From Pseudoalteromonas viridis (GTDB lineage Bacteria; Pseudomonadota; Gammaproteobacteria; Enterobacterales; Alteromonadaceae): DNA of 64,000 nucleotides. The stretch lies in assembly GCF_017742995.1 (NCBI RefSeq), contig NZ_CP072426.1:1237392-1301391 (forward strand). The letters run 5' to 3'. Under the pieces are notes generated by a model. It saw nothing but the letters and a program-made list of their open reading frames with translations. It did no database searches and was not told the DNA's origin. This document shows, piece after piece, positions 18,540-28,993 of this stretch. The translations under genes and the position numbers were made by a program. The first letter of the stretch is position 1, and the number at the start of each line of letters is the position of its first letter.

Positions 18540-21500
18540 ATGAATGACTTAACAACCAAACAACGGGCCCTGAGCGCGTTTAAATCTCGCGTTATCTCGC
18601 AGCTGGGCTGCGATGAGCTGGTTCACGAGCAGCTACAAATCGCTACCGACAGCGTACTGAACCCCGATACGCTGAAATACCACATTGGAGGCTTGTTTCA
18701 TCTGCAAGGTGATTTTTGCCCACAAGACTTGATCAAGCAGATCACCTTAGTGTTTAACCACCTGTGCGGTGAAAGTGAGCTGGACTTGGATATGACACAG
18801 GCGCTTGCAGATAAGACGCAGGCCCGGACATTTGCCGAGCAGTTTAAACAGCGCCCGTTTGATTTAGAACACGGTGCACTGGTGCGCATTGCACTGAGGC
18901 CCGCTTTACAGGGTGGTTACTTTGTGGTGCTCATTGCGCATCATATTTTGCTCGACGGGCTCAGCCTGTACCGGCTGTTTTGTAAGGCACTGGCCATGTT
19001 GCCTTTGTCGGTCACAGAGATAACCACCGAGCTGGCACAAATGCGCTATCACAATACGCACAAACACACAGCCCGCCACCTGGCATTTTGGCAAACATAC
19101 CTGCAAGACTTACCCGACTTTATGTTTGACTATATTCCGCCCGCTCAAGCCGGCACGCAAACCCTCAGCGCTCACTTTTCTGTGTCCAACACACAGATAC
19201 AGGCACTACACAGTTTATGTCAGCAGCACAATGTGGGTTTTCATGTTTACATTGCCCACTTGCTGGGAGAGTTTTACCAGCATCATTTTAACCAATCCGT
19301 GGTGGTGGGATATGCGCTGAATAATCAGCGGCGCAATCAGCACAACTATGGTATGTCATCCAAATTGCTGCCACAGATAGTGAAACCTGCCGGGCAAACC
19401 TTTATCGAGTCTATCAAGGCGCTGCAATGGGACTTCAATCAACTGTTCCGTAAAAGTCAGGTGCCCATTGGTGAGATCAATCAATGCGCGGCGGTGTCGG
19501 CCAGCGCCCGCACCTTGGTATATGATGTGATGATCAACTACCTCAACCCTGGCGCTTTGATGAATATTGACGGCGTCGACCTTGCCAGTGAAATGCTGGT
19601 GCAATCGGATCACAGTCACCCGATTTCTGTGAACCTGGTGCACAATGAACATAGCAACATGGAAGTCATGCTCAGTGCTAACCCCACCTTTGTTACTCCT
19701 GCTCACTTGCAACAACTTGCCACATTGCTGGAAAACGCATTGCATCTGGGCGCGCAGCAGACCTTGCAGTTTAACGCAACTGACAACGGCGCAGTTGAAG
19801 AGACCCCCACCGCACCACAGTGGCAGTTTATGCGAGGCAAGTCGCACCCGCTAACCCCTGCGGATCTGCCTGCACAGGTGATTGAGACCCTAAGCAAACA
19901 GGCACCTGAAAGTATCGCAATCTGCGATCATCAGGGTCAGACGTTCAGTTACCAGTGGCTGCAAGAACGCCAGCAGCGCATTGCGCGCTGGTTGCTGTCA
20001 AACACCTTAGCGCAACACAATGTAGCGGTGCTGATGGAGCACACCGCAGATATGGTGGCAACTATGCTGGCGTGTTTGCACACAGGCCGGGTGATCGTGC
20101 CCGTCAATGCCGATGCCGACGTCAGTTACGCACAAGACATTCTGGCCCGCGCCCAGGCAGCTTGCGTGATGGTGGACGATCCGCGCTGGGCCAGTGCCCT
20201 CAGCCAGTTTAATGTAGCAACCATTGAATCTGTCATTGATGCGCCCGTCAGCGCGCCAGAGCAGGCGCATAGACAGGGGGTGTGCCTCGATTCACTGGCC
20301 TACCTGGTGTTCAGCTCCGGCACAACGGGCGTGCCTAAAGGCATTATGCTGGCACAACGCACCCTGGCAAACCTGTGTTTGCACCATCGTCTGGACCCTA
20401 ATTTGTCTACACCGGCTCAGGTGCTGAACACCACGGCGCTCGGGTTTGATGTGGCTATCCAGACCTTACTCACCACACTATGTTGTGGAGGGACTTTGCA
20501 TCTCACCACGTCAAATGTGCGCAAAGAAGCGGCCAATATTCTCGACAATGTTGCGGGTAATCACATTTCCAGGCTGATAGTCACCCCCAGCCTGCTGCAT
20601 ATTCTGGCGGCGCAGGCCAGCTTTAGTACCCACACATTTGACACACTGGAGCAGGTCATTGTATCTGGTGAGCAAATGGTGATGAGCGAGCAAGTACGTG
20701 CCTTTTTAAACCGCTCCGGTGCTACGTTAATCAATCAGTACGGGCCTGCCGAAACACACGTGGTCACCCAGCACAGCCTCCATGATTTGGCCGCGCTGGC
20801 CAATGGCGATGCCGTGCCCATTGGCCGACCCATTTGCAATGTCAGGCTGGCGATACAACAAACTGCGGAGCTAAATAGTGATAGCCAGGGAGTCTTGTAC
20901 ATCGGCGGGCCCAGTGTGGCACTGGAGTATATCCAGGCGCCGCAACTCAGCGCCGAACGTTTTGTTCACTTACCAGTGCCTGCCAACTCAGCCCTGTTTT
21001 TCAACAGCCGCGACCGGGTTATCACCTTACCCGGAGGCAGACTGTTGTTCAGCGGCCGCGAGGATGACTCGGTTAAAGTGCGCGGCCGGTTTGTGAACCT
21101 GAAAACCGTTGAGAAACTGTTGATGGCCATCGACGATGTGGCAGAGGCCTGTGCAACAACCTATCGCAGCCATGGCGTGATGCGCTTACTGGCGTTTGTC
21201 ACCTTATCTGGCCAGCGCAGCGACGCGGCCGCCCTGAATATCCGGCAAACTCTGCTCGATAACGCACCAAACTGGCTGGTTCCGGATACCCTGGTGCCAC
21301 TTGAATGCTTTCCCAGAACCGCCAACGGCAAAGTCGACACCAAAGCGCTGCTGGCCGAGTTTGAGCATATGCAGCAAACTTGCGCTCCAACGCAGGCAGA
21401 GCATGCCAATCCTGTCAGCGAAATTGAGCAACAGGTACTGGCGGTACTGGCGCAAAAATGCGGAGTTCATCCACACACCCTGGATGAAGACTTGCGCACC

Positions 21501-22976
21501 TGTGGTATGGACTCTCTGAGCATCATTATTTATATGACCCACTTGTCTGAAACCTTTGGCCTGCAACTGAATACCGATGACTTTATTGCCCACCCCAGCG
21601 TCGCAGCCATTTCTGCTCATATTAGAACGGCTCAGGCCAGCGCACTTGCCACCGCTATATCGGGTCAGAAAGTCAAAAAACTGGGCAAAAAGCATGCGCC
21701 TGCCACATTCACACAAAGTAATATTTTCCGCCAGTGGCAGCAGGGTAATTTGTACAATATGTTCCAGTGCTTTGCAGTGCATGGCTCGGTGTGCCCAGAG
21801 CGAATGCGTCAGGCCTTTGCCCGGCTGGTATCCAATACGGGCCTGTTTAACAGCCGCTTTGAGATGCGCGGCGATACACTGTGGTGTTGCAGCAATGACG
21901 CCGACGTGGTTAACCCATTTGAGCACCTTGATTTAAGCCATCTGGCGCACGAAGCCGCACATGAAGCGCTGGAACGGCAGTGTAGTCAGCAAAAAAGTCA
22001 TCGCTTTGCACTTGAACAGGGCGAGCTTATTCATGCGCAACTACTTACCTTAGGGAACAAACAACAGTATCTGCTGTTGAATATTCATCACATCATCACC
22101 GATGCGGTTTCCAACATTAATATCATCGGCGAGCTAAAGCGTTACTATGATCAGCAAGCTGACAACCAACCCGATAAAGAGTCGGTGGACTTTTTTGACT
22201 ATGCCTGGGAAGAGCAACGCTTCTTCTCCTGCACTGAGGGTCAGCAGATTGTCAGCGACTATCAGGCAGAGTTTAAACACCACTCCCCTTACCCTAAGTT
22301 TAAGCACCTCAACGGTGCACTCTGGACCCCCTCGCTATATCACACTCAAAACTGCACATTGCCAGGCTTTTTCGCACACGCTGCCAGCCAAAACGGCGTC
22401 AGCCAGATCCAGTCACTGATAGGCGCTTTGTGCCAGGTTTTCTCGCCGCATCTGATGACCCCTGAAATCCTGATGGCAGTCACCTTTACCGGCCGTACTT
22501 CCCGCGAAACCCGCGACATGATAGGACCACTGTATAAAGTCGCGCCGCTGCTGGTTAAGCCCGACGAAACGCTCGATTTCAGTGCCTCGGTCGCCTCAGG
22601 TGTGGCCAAAATCTACAATGAGTGCGTGCCCGAGTTCACCCAGGTTATTACCGACCCCGCACTGAGTGAGTACTTGCCTTACTTCAAGCTCAATTACATC
22701 ACCAACAGTAATCAGCTACTGGCACTCGACTTTGATGGTTTTGAATTACAGCCCGAAGACCACGGCGATCAGGAAGATGTGATCAAAAACATGGGAGTCT
22801 CACGCCGGGTACCACTCAATATCGTGGCGGTGCAATCCGGCGAGGATCTGGTGATGCACTGGCATTACGTGGCAGGCGCGTTGTCTGATGCGATGATTAC
22901 CAATATGTGCGCGGGATTTGTCAGATTACTGAGTAGCGCCGAGGCCCCTACCCCACTGCAACGCTGCGCCAAGTAA
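18540..22976 (+). CDS. Single-module non-ribosomal peptide synthetase, C-A-T-C
   Basis: 1478 residues. Domain order: condensation (about 1-440) with intact HHILLDG near residue 133; adenylation (about 450-955) with SSGTTGVPKG near 590, NQYGPAETH near 731, and the A10 motif RTANGKVD; carrier (about 965-1035) with GMDSLS, where Ser takes phosphopantetheine (near 990); and a second condensation domain (about 1055-1475) with HHIITDA near 1182, so the usual final Gly is replaced by Ala. The adenylation pocket begins with D-V (GFDVAI); I cannot assign a substrate. No thioesterase is present. The MFS gene lies convergent downstream and may export the product, but this is only inferred from position. 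Confidence 0.93.
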   Translation: MNDLTTKQRALSAFKSRVISQLGCDELVHEQLQIATDSVLNPDTLKYHIGGLFHLQGDFCPQDLIKQITLVFNHLCGESELDLDMTQALADKTQARTFAEQFKQRPFDLEHGALVRIALRPALQGGYFVVLIAHHILLDGLSLYRLFCKALAMLPLSVTEITTELAQMRYHNTHKHTARHLAFWQTYLQDLPDFMFDYIPPAQAGTQTLSAHFSVSNTQIQALHSLCQQHNVGFHVYIAHLLGEFYQHHFNQSVVVGYALNNQRRNQHNYGMSSKLLPQIVKPAGQTFIESIKALQWDFNQLFRKSQVPIGEINQCAAVSASARTLVYDVMINYLNPGALMNIDGVDLASEMLVQSDHSHPISVNLVHNEHSNMEVMLSANPTFVTPAHLQQLATLLENALHLGAQQTLQFNATDNGAVEETPTAPQWQFMRGKSHPLTPADLPAQVIETLSKQAPESIAICDHQGQTFSYQWLQERQQRIARWLLSNTLAQHNVAVLMEHTADMVATMLACLHTGRVIVPVNADADVSYAQDILARAQAACVMVDDPRWASALSQFNVATIESVIDAPVSAPEQAHRQGVCLDSLAYLVFSSGTTGVPKGIMLAQRTLANLCLHHRLDPNLSTPAQVLNTTALGFDVAIQTLLTTLCCGGTLHLTTSNVRKEAANILDNVAGNHISRLIVTPSLLHILAAQASFSTHTFDTLEQVIVSGEQMVMSEQVRAFLNRSGATLINQYGPAETHVVTQHSLHDLAALANGDAVPIGRPICNVRLAIQQTAELNSDSQGVLYIGGPSVALEYIQAPQLSAERFVHLPVPANSALFFNSRDRVITLPGGRLLFSGREDDSVKVRGRFVNLKTVEKLLMAIDDVAEACATTYRSHGVMRLLAFVTLSGQRSDAAALNIRQTLLDNAPNWLVPDTLVPLECFPRTANGKVDTKALLAEFEHMQQTCAPTQAEHANPVSEIEQQVLAVLAQKCGVHPHTLDEDLRTCGMDSLSIIIYMTHLSETFGLQLNTDDFIAHPSVAAISAHIRTAQASALATAISGQKVKKLGKKHAPATFTQSNIFRQWQQGNLYNMFQCFAVHGSVCPERMRQAFARLVSNTGLFNSRFEMRGDTLWCCSNDADVVNPFEHLDLSHLAHEAAHEALERQCSQQKSHRFALEQGELIHAQLLTLGNKQQYLLLNIHHIITDAVSNINIIGELKRYYDQQADNQPDKESVDFFDYAWEEQRFFSCTEGQQIVSDYQAEFKHHSPYPKFKHLNGALWTPSLYHTQNCTLPGFFAHAASQNGVSQIQSLIGALCQVFSPHLMTPEILMAVTFTGRTSRETRDMIGPLYKVAPLLVKPDETLDFSASVASGVAKIYNECVPEFTQVITDPALSEYLPYFKLNYITNSNQLLALDFDGFELQPEDHGDQEDVIKNMGVSRRVPLNIVAVQSGEDLVMHWHYVAGALSDAMITNMCAGFVRLLSSAEAPTPLQRCAK

Positions 22977-22998
22977 CGACTAGGCGTTTAGCAACACG

Positions 22999-23030
22999 AA
23001 AAAAGCGCGGCCTCATACAGCAGGCCGCGC
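22999..23030 (-). terminator. Terminator between NRPS and MFS genes
   Basis: GCGCGGCCT (23005-23013) pairs with AGGCCGCGC (23022-23030); on the minus strand it is followed by six T residues, so it is an intrinsic terminator for the MFS gene. It can also form on the NRPS transcript but lacks a T-run there. Confidence 0.85.
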
Positions 23031-23037
23031 TGCTCAT

Positions 23038-24267
23038 TCACACTTCAGGCACGGCACGAGGCGCATCTTTTAACTGTAGCTGGGCAATTTTATAAAACGC
23101 CAGGGCCACAAAAGAGGTGAGGGTTGTCAGTACAAACAAGATCACACCAGTTGATAAATCCAGCACCAGGCCGCCTAAAATGGGTGCAAACGCATAGCCC
23201 AGCGAACATAATCCCGCGGCGCCAAAATAGCTGGCCTTCAGGTTATCGGGCGCCAGCCGGTCAATATACACATTGATATTGCTGAACATAATCGCTTCGC
23301 TCAGGCTCAGTACAATCATGGCTACTATCCAGCCCCAGGTATTGTGAACATCATTGAGGGCCATCATCACCTGCGACACCGCCAGAATGGCGCCGCCCAG
23401 ATACAACCTGTGCTCAATAGACCAGTTGCGCATCAAATGCAGCAGTGGAAACTGGCAAACAATAATTACTGTGGAATTGGTAATGATCACCGCTGAAATC
23501 AACCACGCAAGCTCAGGGACGTCAGCGCGAGTAAGGTACTGCACCAGACTGGTATCGCACTGGGCATAAACAAAGTACACCAGCGTCGTTGCCACCAGCA
23601 CCACCAGAAAAGTCCGGTCTTTATTGAGGATCTTCAGCCACTGTGAAAATTTTGGCGCCGACTGTGTAGCAGGTGTTGCGCCGTCACGCCTGGGTCTGAA
23701 GTAAAGCAGAGCCACCAGTAAGCCAAGGTAAGACACGGCGGTGTAAATAAAGCTAAACTGCTCACCATTGAGCCCGGCCCATAAGCCATAAAGTGGCCCC
23801 AGAGCGGCCCCCACATTGACCAGAAAGTACAGCAGGTGCAGCGCCAGCTCACGGTCTTTGGGGTTAGCCAGCTCTTCAGTGAGCAAAGCTTTGCTGGGCG
23901 CTTCCCACAGGGTGCGTGGCATACAGGCCAAAAATACCGCGACCGCAAACAGCCATAACGCATTGACCAGCGCCAGCATGGCAAAAGACACCACCCCCAC
24001 CAGCACTGCAACATAAAGCATTCGGGTACGACCAAACCTGTCTGCCAGATTACCGGTATAAAACCCCAAAAACACCGCCAGCGTGGCCGAGCCGGTTAAC
24101 AACAGCCCAACCTCAGTGGCACTGAGCCTGTAGCTTTCGTACAACATCACAGCCAGAAAGGGCCACACCATATAGTAACTGGCGCGCACAAAGAAATTGC
24201 CGATCAACATCACCCAGACCAGCGGCGTAAAGCGCGAAAGCTGCACTGGTAAACTACTTATATCCAT
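23038..24267 (-). CDS. MFS transporter (drug-efflux type)
   Basis: 409 residues with 12 predicted membrane helices. The conserved loop between helices 2 and 3 reads GNLADRFGRTRMLY, the major-facilitator signature, and PxLxGLxLD appears in the second half. It resembles MdtH-like and related exporters. A MerR/SoxR-type promoter lies directly upstream (24302-24332), which argues for induction by redox-active compounds or drugs. Confidence 0.92.
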   Translation of the reverse strand: MDISSLPVQLSRFTPLVWVMLIGNFFVRASYYMVWPFLAVMLYESYRLSATEVGLLLTGSATLAVFLGFYTGNLADRFGRTRMLYVAVLVGVVSFAMLALVNALWLFAVAVFLACMPRTLWEAPSKALLTEELANPKDRELALHLLYFLVNVGAALGPLYGLWAGLNGEQFSFIYTAVSYLGLLVALLYFRPRRDGATPATQSAPKFSQWLKILNKDRTFLVVLVATTLVYFVYAQCDTSLVQYLTRADVPELAWLISAVIITNSTVIIVCQFPLLHLMRNWSIEHRLYLGGAILAVSQVMMALNDVHNTWGWIVAMIVLSLSEAIMFSNINVYIDRLAPDNLKASYFGAAGLCSLGYAFAPILGGLVLDLSTGVILFVLTTLTSFVALAFYKIAQLQLKDAPRAVPEV

Positions 24268-24301
24268 ATTTATCCCTTTTATCGTTGTTATTGTGATGGC
24301 C

Positions 24302-24332
24302 AGACTAATTCCTCAAGTTAAGTTTAGGTCAA
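24302..24332 (-). promoter_or_regulatory. SoxR/MerR-type promoter and operator of the MFS gene
   Basis: On the minus strand, TTGACC (24327-24332) and TAGTCT (24302-24307) are separated by 19 bases, the over-long spacer typical of MerR-family activation. The near-palindrome CCTAAACTTAACTTGAGG (24311-24328) fills the spacer and closely matches the known SoxR box. The predicted start of transcription is about 28 bases before the MFS start codon. No soxR gene is in the window. Confidence 0.7.
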
Positions 24333-24495
24333 GCATAACGCACGCTGTTTGTTCATATTATTGCGCAAGATTGTGCAAAAAATAAAAAGGCCAAGGCGCT
24401 TAAGATGAAAAATGCGGCCATGGTAGCCGCACCGGTTGGGAGTCATTCGGGACAGGCTGTTACCTTCATAGGAAATAGCCTTAAAGAGCCAGCCC

Positions 24496-25926
24496 TTATA
24501 GAGAGTAGGTTACGCTCAGTGCTTTGGTCACAAATTCCGTTTTGCTCAGGCCTTGCTGGCTGACGGCAAGGTCGGGCTGCACCGGGGTCATTTGCTGTTT
24601 GCCAGACGGACGGTGCAGAATAAAGCGCGGGGCGATGGCACGTATGCCGGTATGCTTGAGGGTAAGAAACTGGATCCCACCGCTTTGCGAGCTGCGCCCG
24701 CCCGTTGGCGTGCCCACCAAAGTGGCAAAGCCATAGTCCTGAACGGTGTTGGCAAACAGCACAGATGATGAGTAAGTCAGCGGCCCGGTTAATACACTCA
24801 CCTTGCCTTTGAACAGTTTGGCAGAGTCTGTTTCGGGCTGGGTCATTTTAGTCAACTCTCCCGATAAGACAGAGCCCACCACCTCGCCCGGGTCGCGGTA
24901 TTTTTCCAAAATTCTCACCTGGTAAGTCGAGCCATGGCGATAAGGCGTAGTAGCAATGTATTTCAAAATACCCTGTTTCCAGTACACATCGTCGCCGCCG
25001 GTATTATCAGAAATATCGATCATCAGGTGCTGAACCTTCGCTGTGCTCAGTCGTTCGAAGGCTTCAGCCATAAACTGAAAATAGGCATCAGGCTCATCCC
25101 AACCGAACTGTTTGATGGTGAGCAGTGCCTGCTGATTATCGAGCAGTTTAAGGTTGAAGTTATCATCAAACGTGCGTTGCTGAATGCTTTTGGGTGCCTT
25201 GTTGAGCGCTGCTGCCTGCACTGTCTGGCCTGTGCCGAACGTAAGTGCAAATGTGTCGGTAGCGCCATACATTAACCGATAGGTCATGGCAAAGCGGCGG
25301 GCCAGTAAAGCGCTGCGAAAAGCATAGTTATCGCCCTCTGTCCGCTTGAGCAAAGTTGCAACGACCTCTGCGGCCGGCACCTCATTGATCTGTGTTATGT
25401 ACTTACCTTCGTGAACAGACGGTGCGCCGCCCAGCTCACTGACCACGCGCAGCCCTTGCTCATCCAGAGCCACTTCAAAGGGAAACAGCGTCGCGCCCTG
25501 CGCAACCCATTGTCGCCACTGCGCATTGGAGCCATCATCTATGCTCAGATGGCCATCTGCCATCAGACTGTTGAGGGTCGCAAACTCACGCCAGATTTGC
25601 GCACCGGTCATAGATTTATTGAGTGTGTCACGCAAGGTGTCGATGCGCGCATAGAATGCATCAATATCGTCAATGCTGTGCGTAAGGTCCGGGTGCGTGG
25701 TGTGCACCCAATGAGTCCACTGTTCGATATCCGCCTGAACTTGCTCAGCACTGTATTGCTCTGAGAAGTGCCCCAACGCCTGGGAAGCCATAGCGGTCTG
25801 AGCCCCCGCCATCAGGAGTAAAACCCCGGTCAGTGCGCCGTTTAATGTTCGTCTGACCGACGCAGTAATACTTTTAGTTGCTTGTTTGGATACCTGAACT
25901 GACTTGCTCGCGGATTGGTTAAACAT
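24496..25926 (-). CDS. S41-family (C-terminal processing-type) peptidase, exported
   Basis: About 476 residues, with a basic N-terminus and a signal-type hydrophobic segment (TGVLLLMAGAQTAMA). The C-terminal half is the S41 tail-specific protease domain: LMIDISDNTGGDD, VLTGPLTYSSSVLFANTVQDY (the Ser region expected to hold the nucleophile), and LVGTPTGGRSSQSG. There is no clear PDZ domain, as in the S41 peptidases often found beside secondary-metabolite genes. I chose the ATG at 25926, preceded by AAAGGAG, over the ORF start 54 bases upstream. Confidence 0.85.
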   Translation of the reverse strand: MFNQSASKSVQVSKQATKSITASVRRTLNGALTGVLLLMAGAQTAMASQALGHFSEQYSAEQVQADIEQWTHWVHTTHPDLTHSIDDIDAFYARIDTLRDTLNKSMTGAQIWREFATLNSLMADGHLSIDDGSNAQWRQWVAQGATLFPFEVALDEQGLRVVSELGGAPSVHEGKYITQINEVPAAEVVATLLKRTEGDNYAFRSALLARRFAMTYRLMYGATDTFALTFGTGQTVQAAALNKAPKSIQQRTFDDNFNLKLLDNQQALLTIKQFGWDEPDAYFQFMAEAFERLSTAKVQHLMIDISDNTGGDDVYWKQGILKYIATTPYRHGSTYQVRILEKYRDPGEVVGSVLSGELTKMTQPETDSAKLFKGKVSVLTGPLTYSSSVLFANTVQDYGFATLVGTPTGGRSSQSGGIQFLTLKHTGIRAIAPRFILHRPSGKQQMTPVQPDLAVSQQGLSKTEFVTKALSVTYSL

Positions 25927-26040
25927 GTCTGACTCCTTTGCTTTATGGTTATCGTTTTTTGTACTCACTGACAATTGCACGTTACATGCCAGAAAATAAA
26001 CCCTTAAAAATCAACATATTAAAAGATCACACCTTGCCTT

Positions 26041-26070
26041 GCGGACGGACAGCGGACAGTCCGCGGACAG
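26041..26070. repeat. Three GCGGAC(A/G)G direct repeats at 11-bp spacing
   Basis: GCGGACGG (26041), GCGGACAG (26052) and GCGGACAG (26063) recur once per helical turn in the shared control region of the S41 peptidase and the gene at 26148. The middle part is also a palindrome, GCGGACAGTCCGC (26053-26065 region). This is a plausible operator for a regulator binding one face of the DNA. Confidence 0.6.
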
Positions 26071-26147
26071 TACAAACTGTACCCATTTTATTGTGTGCTT
26101 TTTATTCATGCTGTAGAATGCCAGCGGATTTTTCATGGAGAATTTGA

Positions 26148-28976
26148 ATGCAGTATCTGATTATTGGCATGCTTTTTATATTGGGCACGATAGAGCAGGC
26201 CCAGGCACAAGTAGATGTCAGCCAGCTCAGCGTCTACAAAGTTGCTGAGCATGAATATATAAATTATGAAGCCTCTAACGGCGTGTCAAAAATTTCCGGG
26301 AACACCCTGTTTAAAGAAGGCACAGAGGGTAACAGCTTCTACCATGTTGATAGTCAGGGCATCACTTTTAAACGCCAGTACCCCAAATCGCACTTCGTTG
26401 AACCGACAAACATTATTGTTGAGTACGAGCTATCTGACGACGGTAAAAAACTGCTCTCGATTGACAAAGCCAACGAAATTGCAAAAATTTGGCAGATCAA
26501 TGCCGACTTTTCGTTGGAATTATTGTCGGAGATTAGCTTTAACAAACCGCCTGAAGAACTGAGATTTGTCGATTTCGCTTTTCAGGATGGTCACTATATT
26601 CTGTATGGTCAGAAGGAAGGTGGTACCTTTGTACGCACTGTATTTGCCTGGGATCAAGCCAACAACGGCTTTTCTCAGCACAGCCGTTTAACCTTCAATA
26701 ACGAAAACCCGTCTAATAAGCTTGCGTTTCATAACTACCCAGAACAGGGGCTGATGGTCGCAATCTCTCCAGAAGCACTTTACCTCTATCAGGAAGGCGC
26801 ACAAGAATTTGAGCTGAAGCAGGAACTGGCTTTTGAATTTGTCAGCCATAACTATATTGCAACCCAACTGGACACCATCAATAACCGCTTATTGGTGCAT
26901 TACAGATCAGAAACCATCATGCTAGAGCTGGACGAAAACAACAGCGTGACAGCCGCCTCATCGCACCCTCACCAGAATTTGTTTGGAATTAACATCAGAG
27001 TAGATGATATTCACCCGACTTCGGACCGTTTAATCGCGCAGGATCTGAACTGCCTATACACGCTAAGCTTAAACGATTTTAATACCTATACGGCAACAGA
27101 GCTTGATTGCGATCCAGCGGTCACCGATATCAGTGATATCAGCGCGGACGGAAACAAACTACTTATGCCTGGCCGGAGCTTTAATGTCGCTGATATCTCT
27201 AATATTAATGACATTAAACAGATAACCCGGCCACAAGAGCAAGGGCGCATCAAAGCACCAGGCTTTCACCATGTGAATCTTCCTTTAGGGGAGCACAGCA
27301 GCCTGAACTACAATGGCACCTTACTAACCCACAGCCATTTAACGCCTGAGCTTGGCCAGACCTTTGTCGCTGACAGCCCGCTCGAACAAGCAAGCATCCC
27401 CGAATGCGGATACCGGTGCAAGGAATGGCTAGCCCTGGGGAAAGAAGTGGTGGCACTGCACGGCGACCAGTTTACTCGCTACAGCGTGAGCGGTGAAGAA
27501 GACACGCTAGCCACACTCAGTGGCACACTCACTTTAGCTGACAGCACGCCTCTTGGTAATTGGTACAAAGCCATTGCATTGAACGAGATAGAATTCATGC
27601 TGACTGACGGCAATTCCCTGTCAGTCTTTACCAAAACCCAGACCGGGTTTGCCCATAAATTCACTCAAAACATTGATATTGAGTTTGATTATTACGGCTA
27701 TACCAACGTCGACTTTATATATCAAAATAATCATTTGCACTTATTCGACAGGAACACTAAGCAACTGTTGCGCTACAACTACACAGGCGATGAGCTCGCT
27801 TATGACACTGCCATTCCTTTTGGCTCGCTCGAAACTGGTGATTTTTTCGATAGAAATTTAGCGACTTATATGCTTAATGATCGTCTGATTGTTGAAACCC
27901 AACGCGGTTATCAGTACATCAGAGCTGTTAAAATATTCAGAATTGAAAACAACAGCCTTATTGAAGAAGCCAGTCTGCCAGGCACATTGCTTGCGCAGCC
28001 CCATGCTGTCAGCGAAACGCAGATGTTGCTTTTGGCCGACCAGGGTGACCACAAGGCCTTTATCTTTGACGCATTGGCTGATGAGCCCCTCATTGAAGTC
28101 GGGGACTACAACGGCTACGAGGGGAGTTACATATCGAAAGACCAGCTACTGCACTTTTATGGCCAGGGCAGCGTCTTTGTCAGTAAAGCCCTAAAACCCA
28201 ATGCTGACACGCTGGAGATCACCACTTTACAGGGAGTAGCCGCAGAATTTAATCTCAACGCGCTGTTTAACGCCTCTTTGCAGGGTAAGCTGACGTTTTC
28301 TGCAGAAAATTTACCCGATGGCCTGACCCTATCTGCTCAAGGCATGCTGTACTTTGATGGCACTGCGCAGCCTGACACTGCAATCGCAATTGAGGTGCTC
28401 GATAATCATCAGCGCACCGCAACTTTTGCAGTGCAAAACACCTATATACCTGGCCCCGAAGCCACAGGCAGCCTGCTGATTGAACTCACTCAGAATGAAT
28501 CATACACGGTTGATCTAAAAACCCTGATTAAAGACGCGCTGGCAGTCACAGTCAATTACGCTGTAGGCGATATGACCTTGTCTGACTCAACGCTCACCGT
28601 TACTTTCTATGAGCCCGGCGAGTATCAACTGCCCTTCAGTGCTGTTAATGTGCACGGTGCCCTGGCAACCCATGTACTGCAATTTAGTGTATCGGAGCTG
28701 GTGGAAGAAAAAGAAGACGACTCAGATGCAGGCTCGGACTCTGAAAAAACCCCAGATGATGGTGAACAGGATAATGGAGACGGTGACAGTAAAGAGGAAA
28801 GCACTGAAACCAAAACCGATGACAATACAACGTCAACCACTGGCAACACACAGAGCACTGCCAACACCAATAGCCCCAGTAAAAGTGAGGATGGCTCAGG
28901 CGGTAGTTTGGCCTTTCTACTGATGGCAATGACACTGCTATTACCCGCACGCGAACGCTTCAGACTGCGGCGTTAA
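26148..28976 (+). CDS. Large exported protein with GlyGly-CTERM sorting tail
   Basis: 942 residues: signal peptide (to AQAQV, about residue 21); a long WD40/YVTN-like body with many strands (about 25-700); cadherin-like or Ig-like segments (about 690-865, for example LTFSAENLPDGLTLSAQGMLYFDG, a putative Ig or dystroglycan-type cadherin motif); an acidic, Thr/Ser/Asp/Glu-rich linker (about 868-915); and a C-terminal GlyGly-CTERM signal with Gly-Ser-Gly-Gly-Ser followed by a hydrophobic helix and RERFRLRR. The tail is the substrate of rhombosortase and goes with type II secretion and surface attachment in Shewanella, Vibrio and Pseudoalteromonas. The cargo function is unknown. GGAG precedes the ATG. 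Confidence 0.85.
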   Translation: MQYLIIGMLFILGTIEQAQAQVDVSQLSVYKVAEHEYINYEASNGVSKISGNTLFKEGTEGNSFYHVDSQGITFKRQYPKSHFVEPTNIIVEYELSDDGKKLLSIDKANEIAKIWQINADFSLELLSEISFNKPPEELRFVDFAFQDGHYILYGQKEGGTFVRTVFAWDQANNGFSQHSRLTFNNENPSNKLAFHNYPEQGLMVAISPEALYLYQEGAQEFELKQELAFEFVSHNYIATQLDTINNRLLVHYRSETIMLELDENNSVTAASSHPHQNLFGINIRVDDIHPTSDRLIAQDLNCLYTLSLNDFNTYTATELDCDPAVTDISDISADGNKLLMPGRSFNVADISNINDIKQITRPQEQGRIKAPGFHHVNLPLGEHSSLNYNGTLLTHSHLTPELGQTFVADSPLEQASIPECGYRCKEWLALGKEVVALHGDQFTRYSVSGEEDTLATLSGTLTLADSTPLGNWYKAIALNEIEFMLTDGNSLSVFTKTQTGFAHKFTQNIDIEFDYYGYTNVDFIYQNNHLHLFDRNTKQLLRYNYTGDELAYDTAIPFGSLETGDFFDRNLATYMLNDRLIVETQRGYQYIRAVKIFRIENNSLIEEASLPGTLLAQPHAVSETQMLLLADQGDHKAFIFDALADEPLIEVGDYNGYEGSYISKDQLLHFYGQGSVFVSKALKPNADTLEITTLQGVAAEFNLNALFNASLQGKLTFSAENLPDGLTLSAQGMLYFDGTAQPDTAIAIEVLDNHQRTATFAVQNTYIPGPEATGSLLIELTQNESYTVDLKTLIKDALAVTVNYAVGDMTLSDSTLTVTFYEPGEYQLPFSAVNVHGALATHVLQFSVSELVEEKEDDSDAGSDSEKTPDDGEQDNGDGDSKEESTETKTDDNTTSTTGNTQSTANTNSPSKSEDGSGGSLAFLLMAMTLLLPARERFRLRR

Positions 28977-28993
28977 CACGGTCTGATTATGCG

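Noticed and set aside
21204..21926. 240-codon minus-strand ORF inside the NRPS
   Set aside because: Antisense shadow; NRPS motifs are clear on the plus strand.
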